From positions 1 to 33,579 of the forward strand of contig RFGU01000091.1 of the NCBI GenBank assembly GCA_003696955.1: a stretch of DNA of 33,579 nucleotides, read 5' to 3'. Below are positions 14,979-21,958 of the stretch, one piece after another. Origin of the DNA: Deltaproteobacteria bacterium (GTDB lineage: Bacteria > Myxococcota_A > Polyangia > Nannocystales > Nannocystaceae). Below the pieces are notes generated by a model that was not told the origin of the DNA, did no database searches, and saw nothing but the letters and a program-made list of their open reading frames with translations. The position numbers were made by a program, and so were the translations under genes. How positions within the stretch are numbered: the stretch's first letter is position 1; each line of letters starts with the position of its first letter.

Positions 14979-16804
14979 CTCGACGCCTCGCCATGGCTTG
15001 GATCGCACTCGCATGGGCCGGCGCCGTCGGCGGTGCCACCGCTGCAACGCCACGGGAGCATGCACCAGAGGCTCTCCATCCGTTGCCCGACCGCGACACG
15101 GTCGCCGCAGAGGTGGCCGCCGTCCGTTCCGAGCTGGACCGCGGGCTCGTGGGTCTTTCCGTGCCCAACGCCCCATCCCCGTACTTCGCCGAAGCCCGGT
15201 GGACCCGCGCCTTCGTGTGGTCGATCGCCGCCAGTTACGGCGGCCTGACCCGCGACCTCGAGGAACGTCAACAGGTGGCGGCGGTGCGGGTACGCGTCGG
15301 CAGCCCGACACACGACGACTCGGGCCTGCTCGGAAGCGACGACGTCGCCGCCCGCTTCGACCCGGGCATCGAATCCTCGCCGACCTACCTCGCGCACCGC
15401 ACGTGGCTCGCCCAGGACGCCTCGTTCCGAGCCGCCATTCGCGCATTCTCCCGCAAGGAGGGCATCTTGGCGCGGCTTTCCGTGGACGTCCCCGTGCCCG
15501 ACTACGGACCGGGACCCGGCCCGACCGTGCGTCTCGAAGGGGGCAGGATGGCCGTGGGTGTGGATACGGAAGGGCTGGCCGCGGCGGTTCGACGAGCGAG
15601 CCAGCGGTTCGCCCGATTCCCGAGCATCGACAACGGAGAGGTCCACGTCGCCATCGTCCATGAGCACCGCATCGTGGCCACGACGGAGGACCTCGCGTTC
15701 GACCGCACGCTCACCCGCGCGATCGTTGCTGCCGTCGCCGACACCCAGGCACCCGACGGGATGCGCATCGATCATGGCCGCGCGATCCACCTGCACGAGA
15801 TCCCGACCCCCGGGCCGGACTTCGACCGGCAGGTGATCGCCCTGACCGATCGCGTCCTCACGGAGCTCGAGGCCCTCGCATCCGCGCCCATGATCGACGA
15901 AGCGTACGACGGACCGCTTCTGTTCCTCGACGGCGCCGCCGCCCAACTCCTTGCCACCCTGATCCCGTCGCAGGCCCACGGCGTGCCGCCCCCCCTTTCC
16001 GAGTCGGGCCGCGTCCTCGAACTCGAACCGGCCTGGCAACGTCGGCTGGGCAAGAACGTCCTGCCGCCCTTCCTGTCCCTGGTGGACGATCCCGAACGGG
16101 ACCCCTTCGGCAGCTACCCCCTCGATGCCGAGGGGTTCGTCCCTCAGCGAATCCGGCTCGTCGATCGCGGCACCCTGACGTCGCTGCTGATGACTCGTAC
16201 CCCTGGCCGAGAGCTGCGCCGCAGCAACGGCCATGCGCGTGCGACCCCTGCCCTCGACGTCGGGCCCCAGATCTCCAACCTGGTGGTCGAGGTCCATGGC
16301 CGCGCCCGCTCGCAGCGGGAACTCGAGCGCGAGTTGCTGCGGCGTGCCCGGGAGGACGGCTACGACTACGCATACGTCGTGGAGTCGTTGCGCGACGACG
16401 TGCTCCTCGGCCCCCCACCTCGAGACTCCGCGGCCACCCTTGCGGGCACGGGCAAGGTGTCCCTCCCCCTTCCGGCCCGACTGTGGCGCATCGAGGCGGG
16501 CGGACGACGCACCCTGGTGCGTGGAGCCATGCTCGCGCCCGTGGCCATTCGCGTGCTTCGTCGGATCCGTGCCGTAGGCCGGCGCGCGCAGGTCCATCGC
16601 CTCCGCCTACCGGTCGCGGGCTACGGTGCCGCCGACGCCCAACTTGGCCTCGACGCCGCACTGTCCCACACCGTGGACGTGACGGTCACCACACCGGCCC
16701 TCTTGGTGGACGGGCTCGAGATCCTCGTGGAGCGCGGCGAACGGGAGCGCCCGCCCGTCCTGGCGCATCCCCTCCGGGACGATGACGCCACCGCCGCCCC
16801 CTGA
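14975..16804 (+). CDS. Exported TldE/PmbA-like protein lacking the zinc motif
   Basis: This 609-residue protein has a signal peptide (MTRRLAMAWIALAWAGAVGG, cut near ATAATP) and aligns by eye with the preceding protein over its whole length: a matching IDEAYDGPLLFLDG segment, LGKNVLPPFLSLVDDPERD, GFVPQRIRLVDRGTL, RRSNGHARA, and a late RGAMLAPV. Where the partner has HEIVGH this one reads LLATLIPSQAHG, so the HExxxH zinc site is lost. Cytosolic TldE likewise lacks the motif and works as the non-catalytic half of a heterodimer with TldD, and I infer the same here. The ATG overlaps the upstream TGA. A hairpin covers its stop codon. Confidence 0.82.
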   Translation: MTRRLAMAWIALAWAGAVGGATAATPREHAPEALHPLPDRDTVAAEVAAVRSELDRGLVGLSVPNAPSPYFAEARWTRAFVWSIAASYGGLTRDLEERQQVAAVRVRVGSPTHDDSGLLGSDDVAARFDPGIESSPTYLAHRTWLAQDASFRAAIRAFSRKEGILARLSVDVPVPDYGPGPGPTVRLEGGRMAVGVDTEGLAAAVRRASQRFARFPSIDNGEVHVAIVHEHRIVATTEDLAFDRTLTRAIVAAVADTQAPDGMRIDHGRAIHLHEIPTPGPDFDRQVIALTDRVLTELEALASAPMIDEAYDGPLLFLDGAAAQLLATLIPSQAHGVPPPLSESGRVLELEPAWQRRLGKNVLPPFLSLVDDPERDPFGSYPLDAEGFVPQRIRLVDRGTLTSLLMTRTPGRELRRSNGHARATPALDVGPQISNLVVEVHGRARSQRELERELLRRAREDGYDYAYVVESLRDDVLLGPPPRDSAATLAGTGKVSLPLPARLWRIEAGGRRTLVRGAMLAPVAIRVLRRIRAVGRRAQVHRLRLPVAGYGAADAQLGLDAALSHTVDVTVTTPALLVDGLEILVERGERERPPVLAHPLRDDDATAAP

Positions 16805-16818
16805 GCGCGGCGGCGGCG
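16789..16818. terminator. Hairpin at the end of the TldD/E operon
   Basis: CACCGCCGCC (16789-16798) pairs perfectly with GGCGGCGGTG (16809-16818) around a 10-base loop that contains the TGA stop of the upstream gene. There is no T-run. It lies between two convergent genes and could act in both directions. Confidence 0.5.
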
Positions 16819-16844
16819 GTGCATTGCTTCCCCGAAACGAAGAC

Positions 16845-17807
16845 CTACAGATCCTCGAGGGCGAATTTGATCGCCTCGATGATCGTGTACTGCACCGGAT
16901 CGGTGACCTCGGACCCCTGGGGCGGCACCTGGGTCTGCTCGGAATGCCAACGGATGATGCCACCTTCGTCCATGAGCACGATGGTGGGGCTCGAACCGAG
17001 GTTCTCGAACACCGTATAGGCGTTCTCGAGGCCGAGCTGACGCGCCGGATTGAACTCGGTGGCGTTCGGGAAACGGTACGTCGGCAGGGGCGGATAGGGC
17101 GTGCCGTCGGGCTTCTTCTCGGACCACTTCTGGATGAACTTGCGCAGGTCCGAGTCGTTCATCGCCGCCTGGCGCTGGTTCGTGGGGAACCGCAGGTGGA
17201 CGAACATGATGTCCACGCCGCGGGCCTCGAGATCGGCGCGGGCCTTCTGCAACACCTTCATGAAGGTGATGGCCTCGGCCTGTTCGGTGCGCGTGCCCCA
17301 GTCCCAGTAGACGATGAACCGCTTCTTGCCGTAGAGCTGGCGGCCGTCGAGGATCCCCCCGTCGATGTTGACGAGCATCACCATGGGGCTCGCATGGCCG
17401 AACATGCGACGCCGAGCCCAGCTCGGCGCCTTGTCGAGGTTCTTCGCGCCCACGGTCCAAAACGGCGGAATGTCCTTGAGGGGCGGAAGATCCTGCGTTT
17501 CGGCCACGATGGTGACCTGCTTCGGATCGTGGGTCTTGTTGGCCAGCAACTCCAGCTTGTGGGGCTTGCCGTCCGTGACGCCCGCCGCCAGGAAGTCCCG
17601 GCGCGTCTCCACCTTCTTCCCGTCCACGGTCTGGATGAGATCCCCCTTGGCCACCTGGTCGCACCCTTCCTTGCAACCGTTGACGTAGGCGACGTAGACC
17701 CCGCCGGGCTTGAGATCCTTGTGGGTGGGGATGTTGAAGTCGGCCGCCGTGTCGCAGCCGGCAAGGAGCGCGAGGGCGGCGAGGGCTCGAGTGACGATCT
17801 TGCGCAT
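16845..17807 (-). CDS. Lipoprotein with PDZ-like and thioredoxin-like regions
   Basis: This 320-residue lipoprotein has signal MRKIVTRALAALALLAGC. Residues 30-110 resemble a PDZ domain (GCDQVAKGDLIQTVDGKKV, then RRDFLAAG and KPHKLELL), with C-x3-C just before the fold. From about 145 onward there is a thioredoxin/peroxiredoxin-like pattern: KKRFIVYWDWGTR in the position of the first core strand, FMKVLQKARADLEARGVDIMFVHL, and SSPTIVLMDEGGIIRWHSE as the cis-Pro and late strands. The active-site CxxC is absent (WDWGTR stands in its place), so thiol redox activity is unlikely. GGAG lies before the ATG and a strong promoter lies 66 bases further up. Function is unknown; a periplasmic scaffold is one possibility. 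Confidence 0.72.
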   Translation of the reverse strand: MRKIVTRALAALALLAGCDTAADFNIPTHKDLKPGGVYVAYVNGCKEGCDQVAKGDLIQTVDGKKVETRRDFLAAGVTDGKPHKLELLANKTHDPKQVTIVAETQDLPPLKDIPPFWTVGAKNLDKAPSWARRRMFGHASPMVMLVNIDGGILDGRQLYGKKRFIVYWDWGTRTEQAEAITFMKVLQKARADLEARGVDIMFVHLRFPTNQRQAAMNDSDLRKFIQKWSEKKPDGTPYPPLPTYRFPNATEFNPARQLGLENAYTVFENLGSSPTIVLMDEGGIIRWHSEQTQVPPQGSEVTDPVQYTIIEAIKFALEDL

Positions 17808-17872
17808 GATGCTCCGTGGAGGATGTCGGAGGGCGGGCCGGGACGGTGGGTGGAGGCCCCGGCGGGGCCGCA

Positions 17873-17901
17873 AGCGTAGGCCCGGCCGCCCGAGTGGTCA
17901 A
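17873..17901 (-). promoter_or_regulatory. Sigma70-type promoter of the PDZ/thioredoxin-like lipoprotein
   Basis: Read on the minus strand, TTGACC (17901-17896) and TACGCT (17878-17873) are separated by exactly 17 bases, giving a leader of about 60 bases before the ATG at 17807. Confidence 0.7.
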
Positions 17902-18011
17902 TTGCGCCCGTCGGACCGTGCGAGGCTTGCGCTCATCGTGGGAAAGCGCACGCACGGAGACGGCCGGCGACCTTGCGCCCGGCCGACCTGCCGGGCGAGC
18001 CTGCCGAGGTC

Positions 18012-18641
18012 ATGACCAACCTACGGCCCACTGTCGGATGTCTTGCAGTCTTCCTCACCGCCTGCGGCGGAAAGGGCCCCGAGCCCACGAAGGCCGAGGC
18101 CGCCAAGCCTGCGACCAAGGAAGCGGCCATCGTCGCCGAGGCCATCGCATCGTCGCAGCAGGCCAAGGCGAAGGCCGAAGCCGAGGGCGAGGAGGGATGC
18201 CTGCACGGCAAGACCCACGACGATTCGTGCGACCAGGCGCAGATCCCCGCGCCGGGCTCCGTCGGGCACTTCGGCGCTCCGTTCAGCGTGGCGGCGGCCG
18301 AGCCCCTGGCGAAGGTCCTGGCCTCCGACCCCCTACCGTCCACCCCGGTTCGCGTGCAAGGCACCGTGGCATCGGTCTGTCAGAAGAAGGGCTGCTGGAT
18401 GGTCCTCGCCGACGGCGACGTCAAGGCGCGCATCCTGATGAAGGACCACGCCTTCGCCTTGCCGACCGACGCCCGGGGCAAGCGGGCCGAGGTCGAGGGG
18501 ACGATCGAGAAGCGGACGCTGAGCAAGGCCCAGGTCGAGCACCTGGCCAAGGACGCTGGCGAAGACCCGGCCAAGGCCGGCGGTGAGCGCGTCGAGTTCG
18601 TGTTGACGGCGACCGGCGTCGAACTCGCACCCACCTCGTAG
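18012..18641 (+). CDS. DUF4920-domain lipoprotein
   Basis: This 209-residue protein has signal MTNLRPTVGCLAVFLTAC with lipobox LTAC (C18), a Lys/Ala/Glu-rich helical linker (residues 20-65), then CLHGKTHDDSC. The C-terminal domain matches DUF4920: FGAPFS, VRVQGTVASVCQKKGCWMV, KARILMKDHAFALPTD, then AEVEGTIEKRTLS. The CxxxxCW motif and beta-barrel pattern recall an OB-like fold. Function is unknown and it acts outside the cytoplasm. A GAGG lies just before the ATG at 18012. It is divergent from the upstream lipoprotein and convergent with tlyA. Confidence 0.85.
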   Translation: MTNLRPTVGCLAVFLTACGGKGPEPTKAEAAKPATKEAAIVAEAIASSQQAKAKAEAEGEEGCLHGKTHDDSCDQAQIPAPGSVGHFGAPFSVAAAEPLAKVLASDPLPSTPVRVQGTVASVCQKKGCWMVLADGDVKARILMKDHAFALPTDARGKRAEVEGTIEKRTLSKAQVEHLAKDAGEDPAKAGGERVEFVLTATGVELAPTS

Positions 18642-18648
18642 GGTCGTC

Positions 18649-18662
18649 ATCGGCCCGCCGAT
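18649..18662. terminator. Small dyad between convergent genes
   Basis: ATCGGC-CC-GCCGAT lies in the 25 bases between the DUF4920 gene stop and the tlyA stop. It is a short stem without a T-run, so only a weak terminator candidate. Confidence 0.25.
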
Positions 18663-18666
18663 CCCA

Positions 18667-19416
18667 TCAGGCGAGCCGGTGCAACCAGACGAAGATTTCC
18701 CGGTTGCCCGTGCGGCCGGCGATGGGGGCATCGACCCGGCCCCGCACGACGAGGCCGAGGGATTGGGCCACGGCTTCGACGCGGCGGACGGCGGCTTCCC
18801 GATCGGCGTCGTCGCGTACGATGCCGCCCTTCCCGACGCGGCCGGGTTCGAGTTCGAATTGCGGCTTGACCAGGGCGACCACGTCGCCGGGGATGCGCAG
18901 GAACGGCATGGTGGACGGCAACACCTTGGCGAGCGAGACGAACGAACAATCGACGACGACCAGGTCCACGAGTTCGCCGAGCAGGTCGGCGGGGGCCGTG
19001 CGGATGTTCGTACGATCATGGACCACGACCCGCGGATCTCGAGCCAAGCGCGGATGGAGCTGGCCGTAGCCCACGTCGAGGGCATGGACCCGCTCGACCC
19101 CCCGCCGCAACAGACAGTCCGTGAATCCCCCCGTGGACGCGCCGACGTCGAGGACGATCCGTCCCCGCGGGTCGAGCCCGTCGGCACGGAACGCGTCGAG
19201 CGCCCCCGCGAGCTTGACGCCGCCGCGGGAGACGTAGTCGTGGTCCCGCCCCCGAAGGCGGATCTGCGCGTCCACCGGCACCTTGGTGCCCGGCTTCGAG
19301 ACCGGCCGGTCGTCCACCAGCACGCAGCCCGCCATGGCGAGGGCGGCGGCGCGCGTCCTCGAGGGGGCGAGACCACGCTGCACGAGCAGCAGATCGAGTC
19401 GTTCCTTCGCCGGCAT
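18667..19416 (-). CDS. tlyA: TlyA-family rRNA 2'-O-methyltransferase
   Basis: This 249-residue protein has an N-terminal S4 RNA-binding domain (ERLDLLLVQRGLAPSRTRAAA, GCVLVDDRPVSKPGTKV) followed by DYVSRGGVKLAGALDAF and an FtsJ-type Rossmann methyltransferase with SAM motif LDVGASTGGFTDCLL (residues 89-103), DLVVVDCSFVSL and LVKPQFELEPG. TlyA enzymes methylate ribose 2'-OH of cytidines in 16S and/or 23S rRNA; some homologues have been called haemolysins. The ATG at 19416 places the S4 domain at the N-terminus; in-frame ATGs at 19437 and beyond would add an unlikely extension. No operon partner is visible. Confidence 0.93.
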   Translation of the reverse strand: MPAKERLDLLLVQRGLAPSRTRAAALAMAGCVLVDDRPVSKPGTKVPVDAQIRLRGRDHDYVSRGGVKLAGALDAFRADGLDPRGRIVLDVGASTGGFTDCLLRRGVERVHALDVGYGQLHPRLARDPRVVVHDRTNIRTAPADLLGELVDLVVVDCSFVSLAKVLPSTMPFLRIPGDVVALVKPQFELEPGRVGKGGIVRDDADREAAVRRVEAVAQSLGLVVRGRVDAPIAGRTGNREIFVWLHRLA

Positions 19417-19435
19417 GGCGACGCAAGCGGTCGGC

Positions 19436-19618
19436 ATGGTACGACGACGGACGCCGGTGCCCCACCTGTTCCACCCCTCCGCCGCAGGTGGCGGCGCGCT
19501 CCTCGCCCTCCTCGCCGCCTGCGCCGCCGCCGCGCTGGTCGCCACGTGGGTCGAGCGCCGCCGCCGTCGCGGTCGGGACGGCGCCCGCCCCCTTGCGCGC
19601 CACGACCGCTTCGGCTAG
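19436..19618 (+). CDS. Possible small membrane protein (60 aa), doubtful
   Basis: An ATG at 19436 opens a 60-codon frame whose product has one strong hydrophobic helix (GGGALLALLAACAAAALVATW) and a basic C-terminus (VERRRRRGRD), a typical small inner-membrane protein plan. It lies between the divergent tlyA start and tRNA-Ala. Against it: there is no Shine-Dalgarno sequence and its stop codon falls inside the -10 box proposed for the tRNA promoter. It may be chance coding in GC-rich DNA. Confidence 0.25.
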   Translation: MVRRRTPVPHLFHPSAAGGGALLALLAACAAAALVATWVERRRRRGRDGARPLARHDRFG

Positions 19619-19621
19619 GTT
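19593..19621 (+). promoter_or_regulatory. Candidate promoter of tRNA-Ala
   Basis: TTGCGC (19593-19598) and TAGGTT (19616-19621) are 17 bases apart. The -10 box ends 18 bases before the tRNA. Both boxes are only partial matches to consensus. Confidence 0.45.
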
Positions 19622-19639
19622 TCCCCGGCCAAAAACCAC

Positions 19640-19712
19640 GGGGCCGTAGCTCAGTTGGGAGAGCGGTGCGTTCGCAATGCACAGGTCAGGGGTTCGACCC
19701 CCCTCGGCTCCA
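19640..19712 (+). tRNA. tRNA-Ala (anticodon CGC)
   Basis: The 73-base cloverleaf has acceptor GGGGCCG/CGGCTCC with the G3-U70 wobble that identifies alanine tRNA. The D arm is GCTC/GAGC. The anticodon stem is GTGCG/TGCAC with loop TTCGCAA and anticodon CGC at 19673-19675. The T arm is AGGGG-TTCGACC-CCCCT and the discriminator is A. The CCA end is not encoded (CCC follows). Confidence 0.97.
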
Positions 19713-19721
19713 CCCGTCGGC

Positions 19722-19741
19722 AGCCCGGCGCCCTCCGGGCT
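19722..19741 (+). terminator. Hairpin after tRNA-Ala
   Basis: AGCCCGG and CCGGGCT form a 7-bp stem with a 6-base loop, nine bases after the tRNA and ten before the ATG of the phosphatase gene. It may end the tRNA transcript, or mask the ribosome start site of the next gene if read through. Confidence 0.45.
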
Positions 19742-19751
19742 TCCCGCGTCC

Positions 19752-20525
19752 ATGTACAAGCTCTTCAAGCGAAACCACGTGCCCGGTGCCTTCGAAGTGC
19801 AGATGGCGGGAGCGTGCGATCCTGGGCGCACGCGGGCGCACAACGAAGATGCCATCGGGCTCGAGGTGGGGCCCGACGACGGATGGTACCTGGCCGTGGT
19901 CGCGGACGGGATGGGCGGGCACAACGCAGGGGAGGTCGCCTCGGCGCTCGCGATCTCGACGATCACCGAGACCATCCGCGAACGATACGGAACGGCCGAT
20001 GCCGCGAGCGTGCTCACGAGCGCGATCGATCTCGCCAATCGGCGCATTGACGAGCTGGCGGAGACGAGCCCCGAGGCCCATGGCATGGGATGCACCCTCG
20101 CCCTGATCCTGGGCGAGCGGGACCACGTGTGGATCGCCCACGTGGGGGACAGCCGCGTCTATCGCGTGGGCCCCAAGGGGATCCACCAGCTGACGGTCGA
20201 TCACACCATGGTCCAAGACATGGTTCAAAATGGGATCTTGACCCCGGAGCAGGCCGCCGCGCACCCCTACCGTGGGCGATTGTCGCGGTGTGTAGGCCAC
20301 GGCAAGAACCGAGCGCTTCCCGACATTCGCCATCTCGACCTCGAGCGCGGCGAAACCCTCGTCCTGTGCAGCGATGGCCTGTCGGACGTGGTGCCGCCGG
20401 ACGAGATCGAGACCCTGGCCTCGCACCCGGACGCGCGCGCGGCGGCGCGGAGGCTCGTGGACGCCGCCAACAAGGCCGGCGGACCGGACAACATCTCCGC
20501 CATCGTGGTTCGGCGCGTCGTCTGA
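19752..20525 (+). CDS. PP2C-family serine/threonine protein phosphatase
   Basis: This 257-residue cytosolic enzyme removes phosphate from Ser/Thr residues using two Mn/Mg ions. The PP2C motifs are complete: TRAHNEDAIG (residues 27-36), VVADGMGGHNAGEVAS (D52 metal ligand), GCTLALI, WIAHVGDSRVYRV, LTVDHTMVQDMV, LVLCSDGLSDVV and GGPDNISAIVV. It resembles the Stp/PrpC group that reverses Hanks-type kinases, which are abundant in myxobacteria; no kinase is in the window. The ATG at 19752 gives the usual family start (MYKLFKRNHVPGAFEVQ). It has no clear Shine-Dalgarno sequence and begins ten bases after a hairpin. Its stop is 15 bases from the convergent membrane gene. Confidence 0.94.
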   Translation: MYKLFKRNHVPGAFEVQMAGACDPGRTRAHNEDAIGLEVGPDDGWYLAVVADGMGGHNAGEVASALAISTITETIRERYGTADAASVLTSAIDLANRRIDELAETSPEAHGMGCTLALILGERDHVWIAHVGDSRVYRVGPKGIHQLTVDHTMVQDMVQNGILTPEQAAAHPYRGRLSRCVGHGKNRALPDIRHLDLERGETLVLCSDGLSDVVPPDEIETLASHPDARAAARRLVDAANKAGGPDNISAIVVRRVV

Positions 20526-20540
20526 GCGCACCGCCCTCCC

Positions 20541-21950
20541 CTACGCAGAGTCGCGACATGCCGTCCCGGGGTCGGCGTCGGCCCCGGCTTCGGCCCGACT
20601 CGGGCCTGCGGAGGCGCCCGCCATCGCCGGAAGGCCGAGCCGCCGGGCCGCCTGCCGACTGCGGAGTTCGACCCACACGGTCTCGGCCACGCGCGCCGAC
20701 GAGAGCGCCACGTACGCCGCGACGATGCCGGGCATGGGATCGGTCACGGCAAAGGCGGTAAGCAGGGCGGCAGCGACGCCCAAGAACAGCGCCACGGATT
20801 CGGTGATGGGGTGGGTCCGGTGCGCGGCGACCAAGATGGCATGATCGAGGCTGATCCGTGGTCGCAACACGGGCAGCGGCAGGACGAACCAAAGCACCCG
20901 GGCCGCAAGCTCCGCCTCCGCCGGGGCAAGTCCCGCGAACGCGACGAAATACCATCGCGCGACGGGGGTCGCGGCGAGCATCAAGAGGACGCCGCCGAGG
21001 ACGGCCGAAAGCCCCCATGCGAAACGGGCGAGCACCCGGTAGGCCGCCGGCCGGTCGAGGTGCGCCACCGCGACCTCGTGGAACGCAAGGGCGTAGCTTT
21101 GCAGGTGGAAGACGAGACCGTGGACCACCGGCCAAAGCGCCAGGGAAAGGAGCGGATCGGGCATCCGCGCGATGGCGGCGGCCCCGATGGGCAGCACCAT
21201 CATGGACAGCATGGGCGTGAGCGCCAGCGGCAGGTAGAAGCGGGCGAACGCCCGCCCGCGCAGGGGTGGGCGGGTCGCTGCGGCATCGAGCACCGGCCGT
21301 ACGTGCCGACGCGCGGCGATCCCCGAATAGACGGCTTCGGCCACCACGCCGCAGGAGACCGCTCCCGTGACGACGACGATCCCGGGCACCTCGCCGACGA
21401 CCAGCGCCAGGCCGATGACCGAGAGCACCGTCGCAAAGCGCACCGCGGTCCCGATCCCGACGGACATGGAGTGGCCGGCCCGGATCAGGGCCCCCTGCTG
21501 GAACCGCCGGTAGGCGATGGCCCAGGTCCATGGCGTCATGATCGCAAGGCCCCATCGGGCGGGCTCGACGATCTCCGATGGCACGTCGAAGGCGCGCACC
21601 ACGACCAGGTCGTAGAGGGGGGTCAGTGCCAAGAGCGCATGGAGCGACGAAAGGCCCAGCCCGAGCTTCATGGCGAACCGTCCGAGTCGAACGTAGGACG
21701 GAAGGTCGCGGGACAGCGCCGTCGATGCCGAAAGCAGCATGATGACGGGCGCCTCGATGGACAGGGCCAAGGGAAAGACGACGCCACCGAACGCCGCCAG
21801 GTGCACGTTGCCCCCCGGCAGTCGCGTCGCGACGGCCGCGAGCACGGGCAGCTCGGCCGACATGAACGCCCAACTGAGGGCCAGGGGCCAGAACGCACGA
21901 AAGACGTCCCTACCGGCCACGGCGGGCGCGACACTCGGCGGTCGGCTCAC
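20541..21950 (-). CDS. Polytopic membrane protein, MATE/MOP-superfamily-like
   Basis: This 469-residue protein has about twelve hydrophobic segments, among them AFWPLALSWAFMSAELPVLAAV, FPLALSIEAPVIMLLSAS, ATVLSVIGLALVVGEVPGIVVV, LTPMLSMMVLPIGAAAIA and ESVALFLGVAAALLTAFAV. Two halves show similar opening helices (FWPLALSW and FYLPLALTP), as in flippases and drug exporters of the MATE/MOP superfamily. ANKH-like bacterial homologues came to mind, without proof. Substrate is unknown. The GTG at 21950 is 8 bases after the M13 peptidase stop, so the two genes are probably one transcript. The last 30 residues are a disordered Ala-rich tail. Confidence 0.65.
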   Translation of the reverse strand: MSRPPSVAPAVAGRDVFRAFWPLALSWAFMSAELPVLAAVATRLPGGNVHLAAFGGVVFPLALSIEAPVIMLLSASTALSRDLPSYVRLGRFAMKLGLGLSSLHALLALTPLYDLVVVRAFDVPSEIVEPARWGLAIMTPWTWAIAYRRFQQGALIRAGHSMSVGIGTAVRFATVLSVIGLALVVGEVPGIVVVTGAVSCGVVAEAVYSGIAARRHVRPVLDAAATRPPLRGRAFARFYLPLALTPMLSMMVLPIGAAAIARMPDPLLSLALWPVVHGLVFHLQSYALAFHEVAVAHLDRPAAYRVLARFAWGLSAVLGGVLLMLAATPVARWYFVAFAGLAPAEAELAARVLWFVLPLPVLRPRISLDHAILVAAHRTHPITESVALFLGVAAALLTAFAVTDPMPGIVAAYVALSSARVAETVWVELRSRQAARRLGLPAMAGASAGPSRAEAGADADPGTACRDSA

Positions 21951-21958
21951 TTCGGCGC

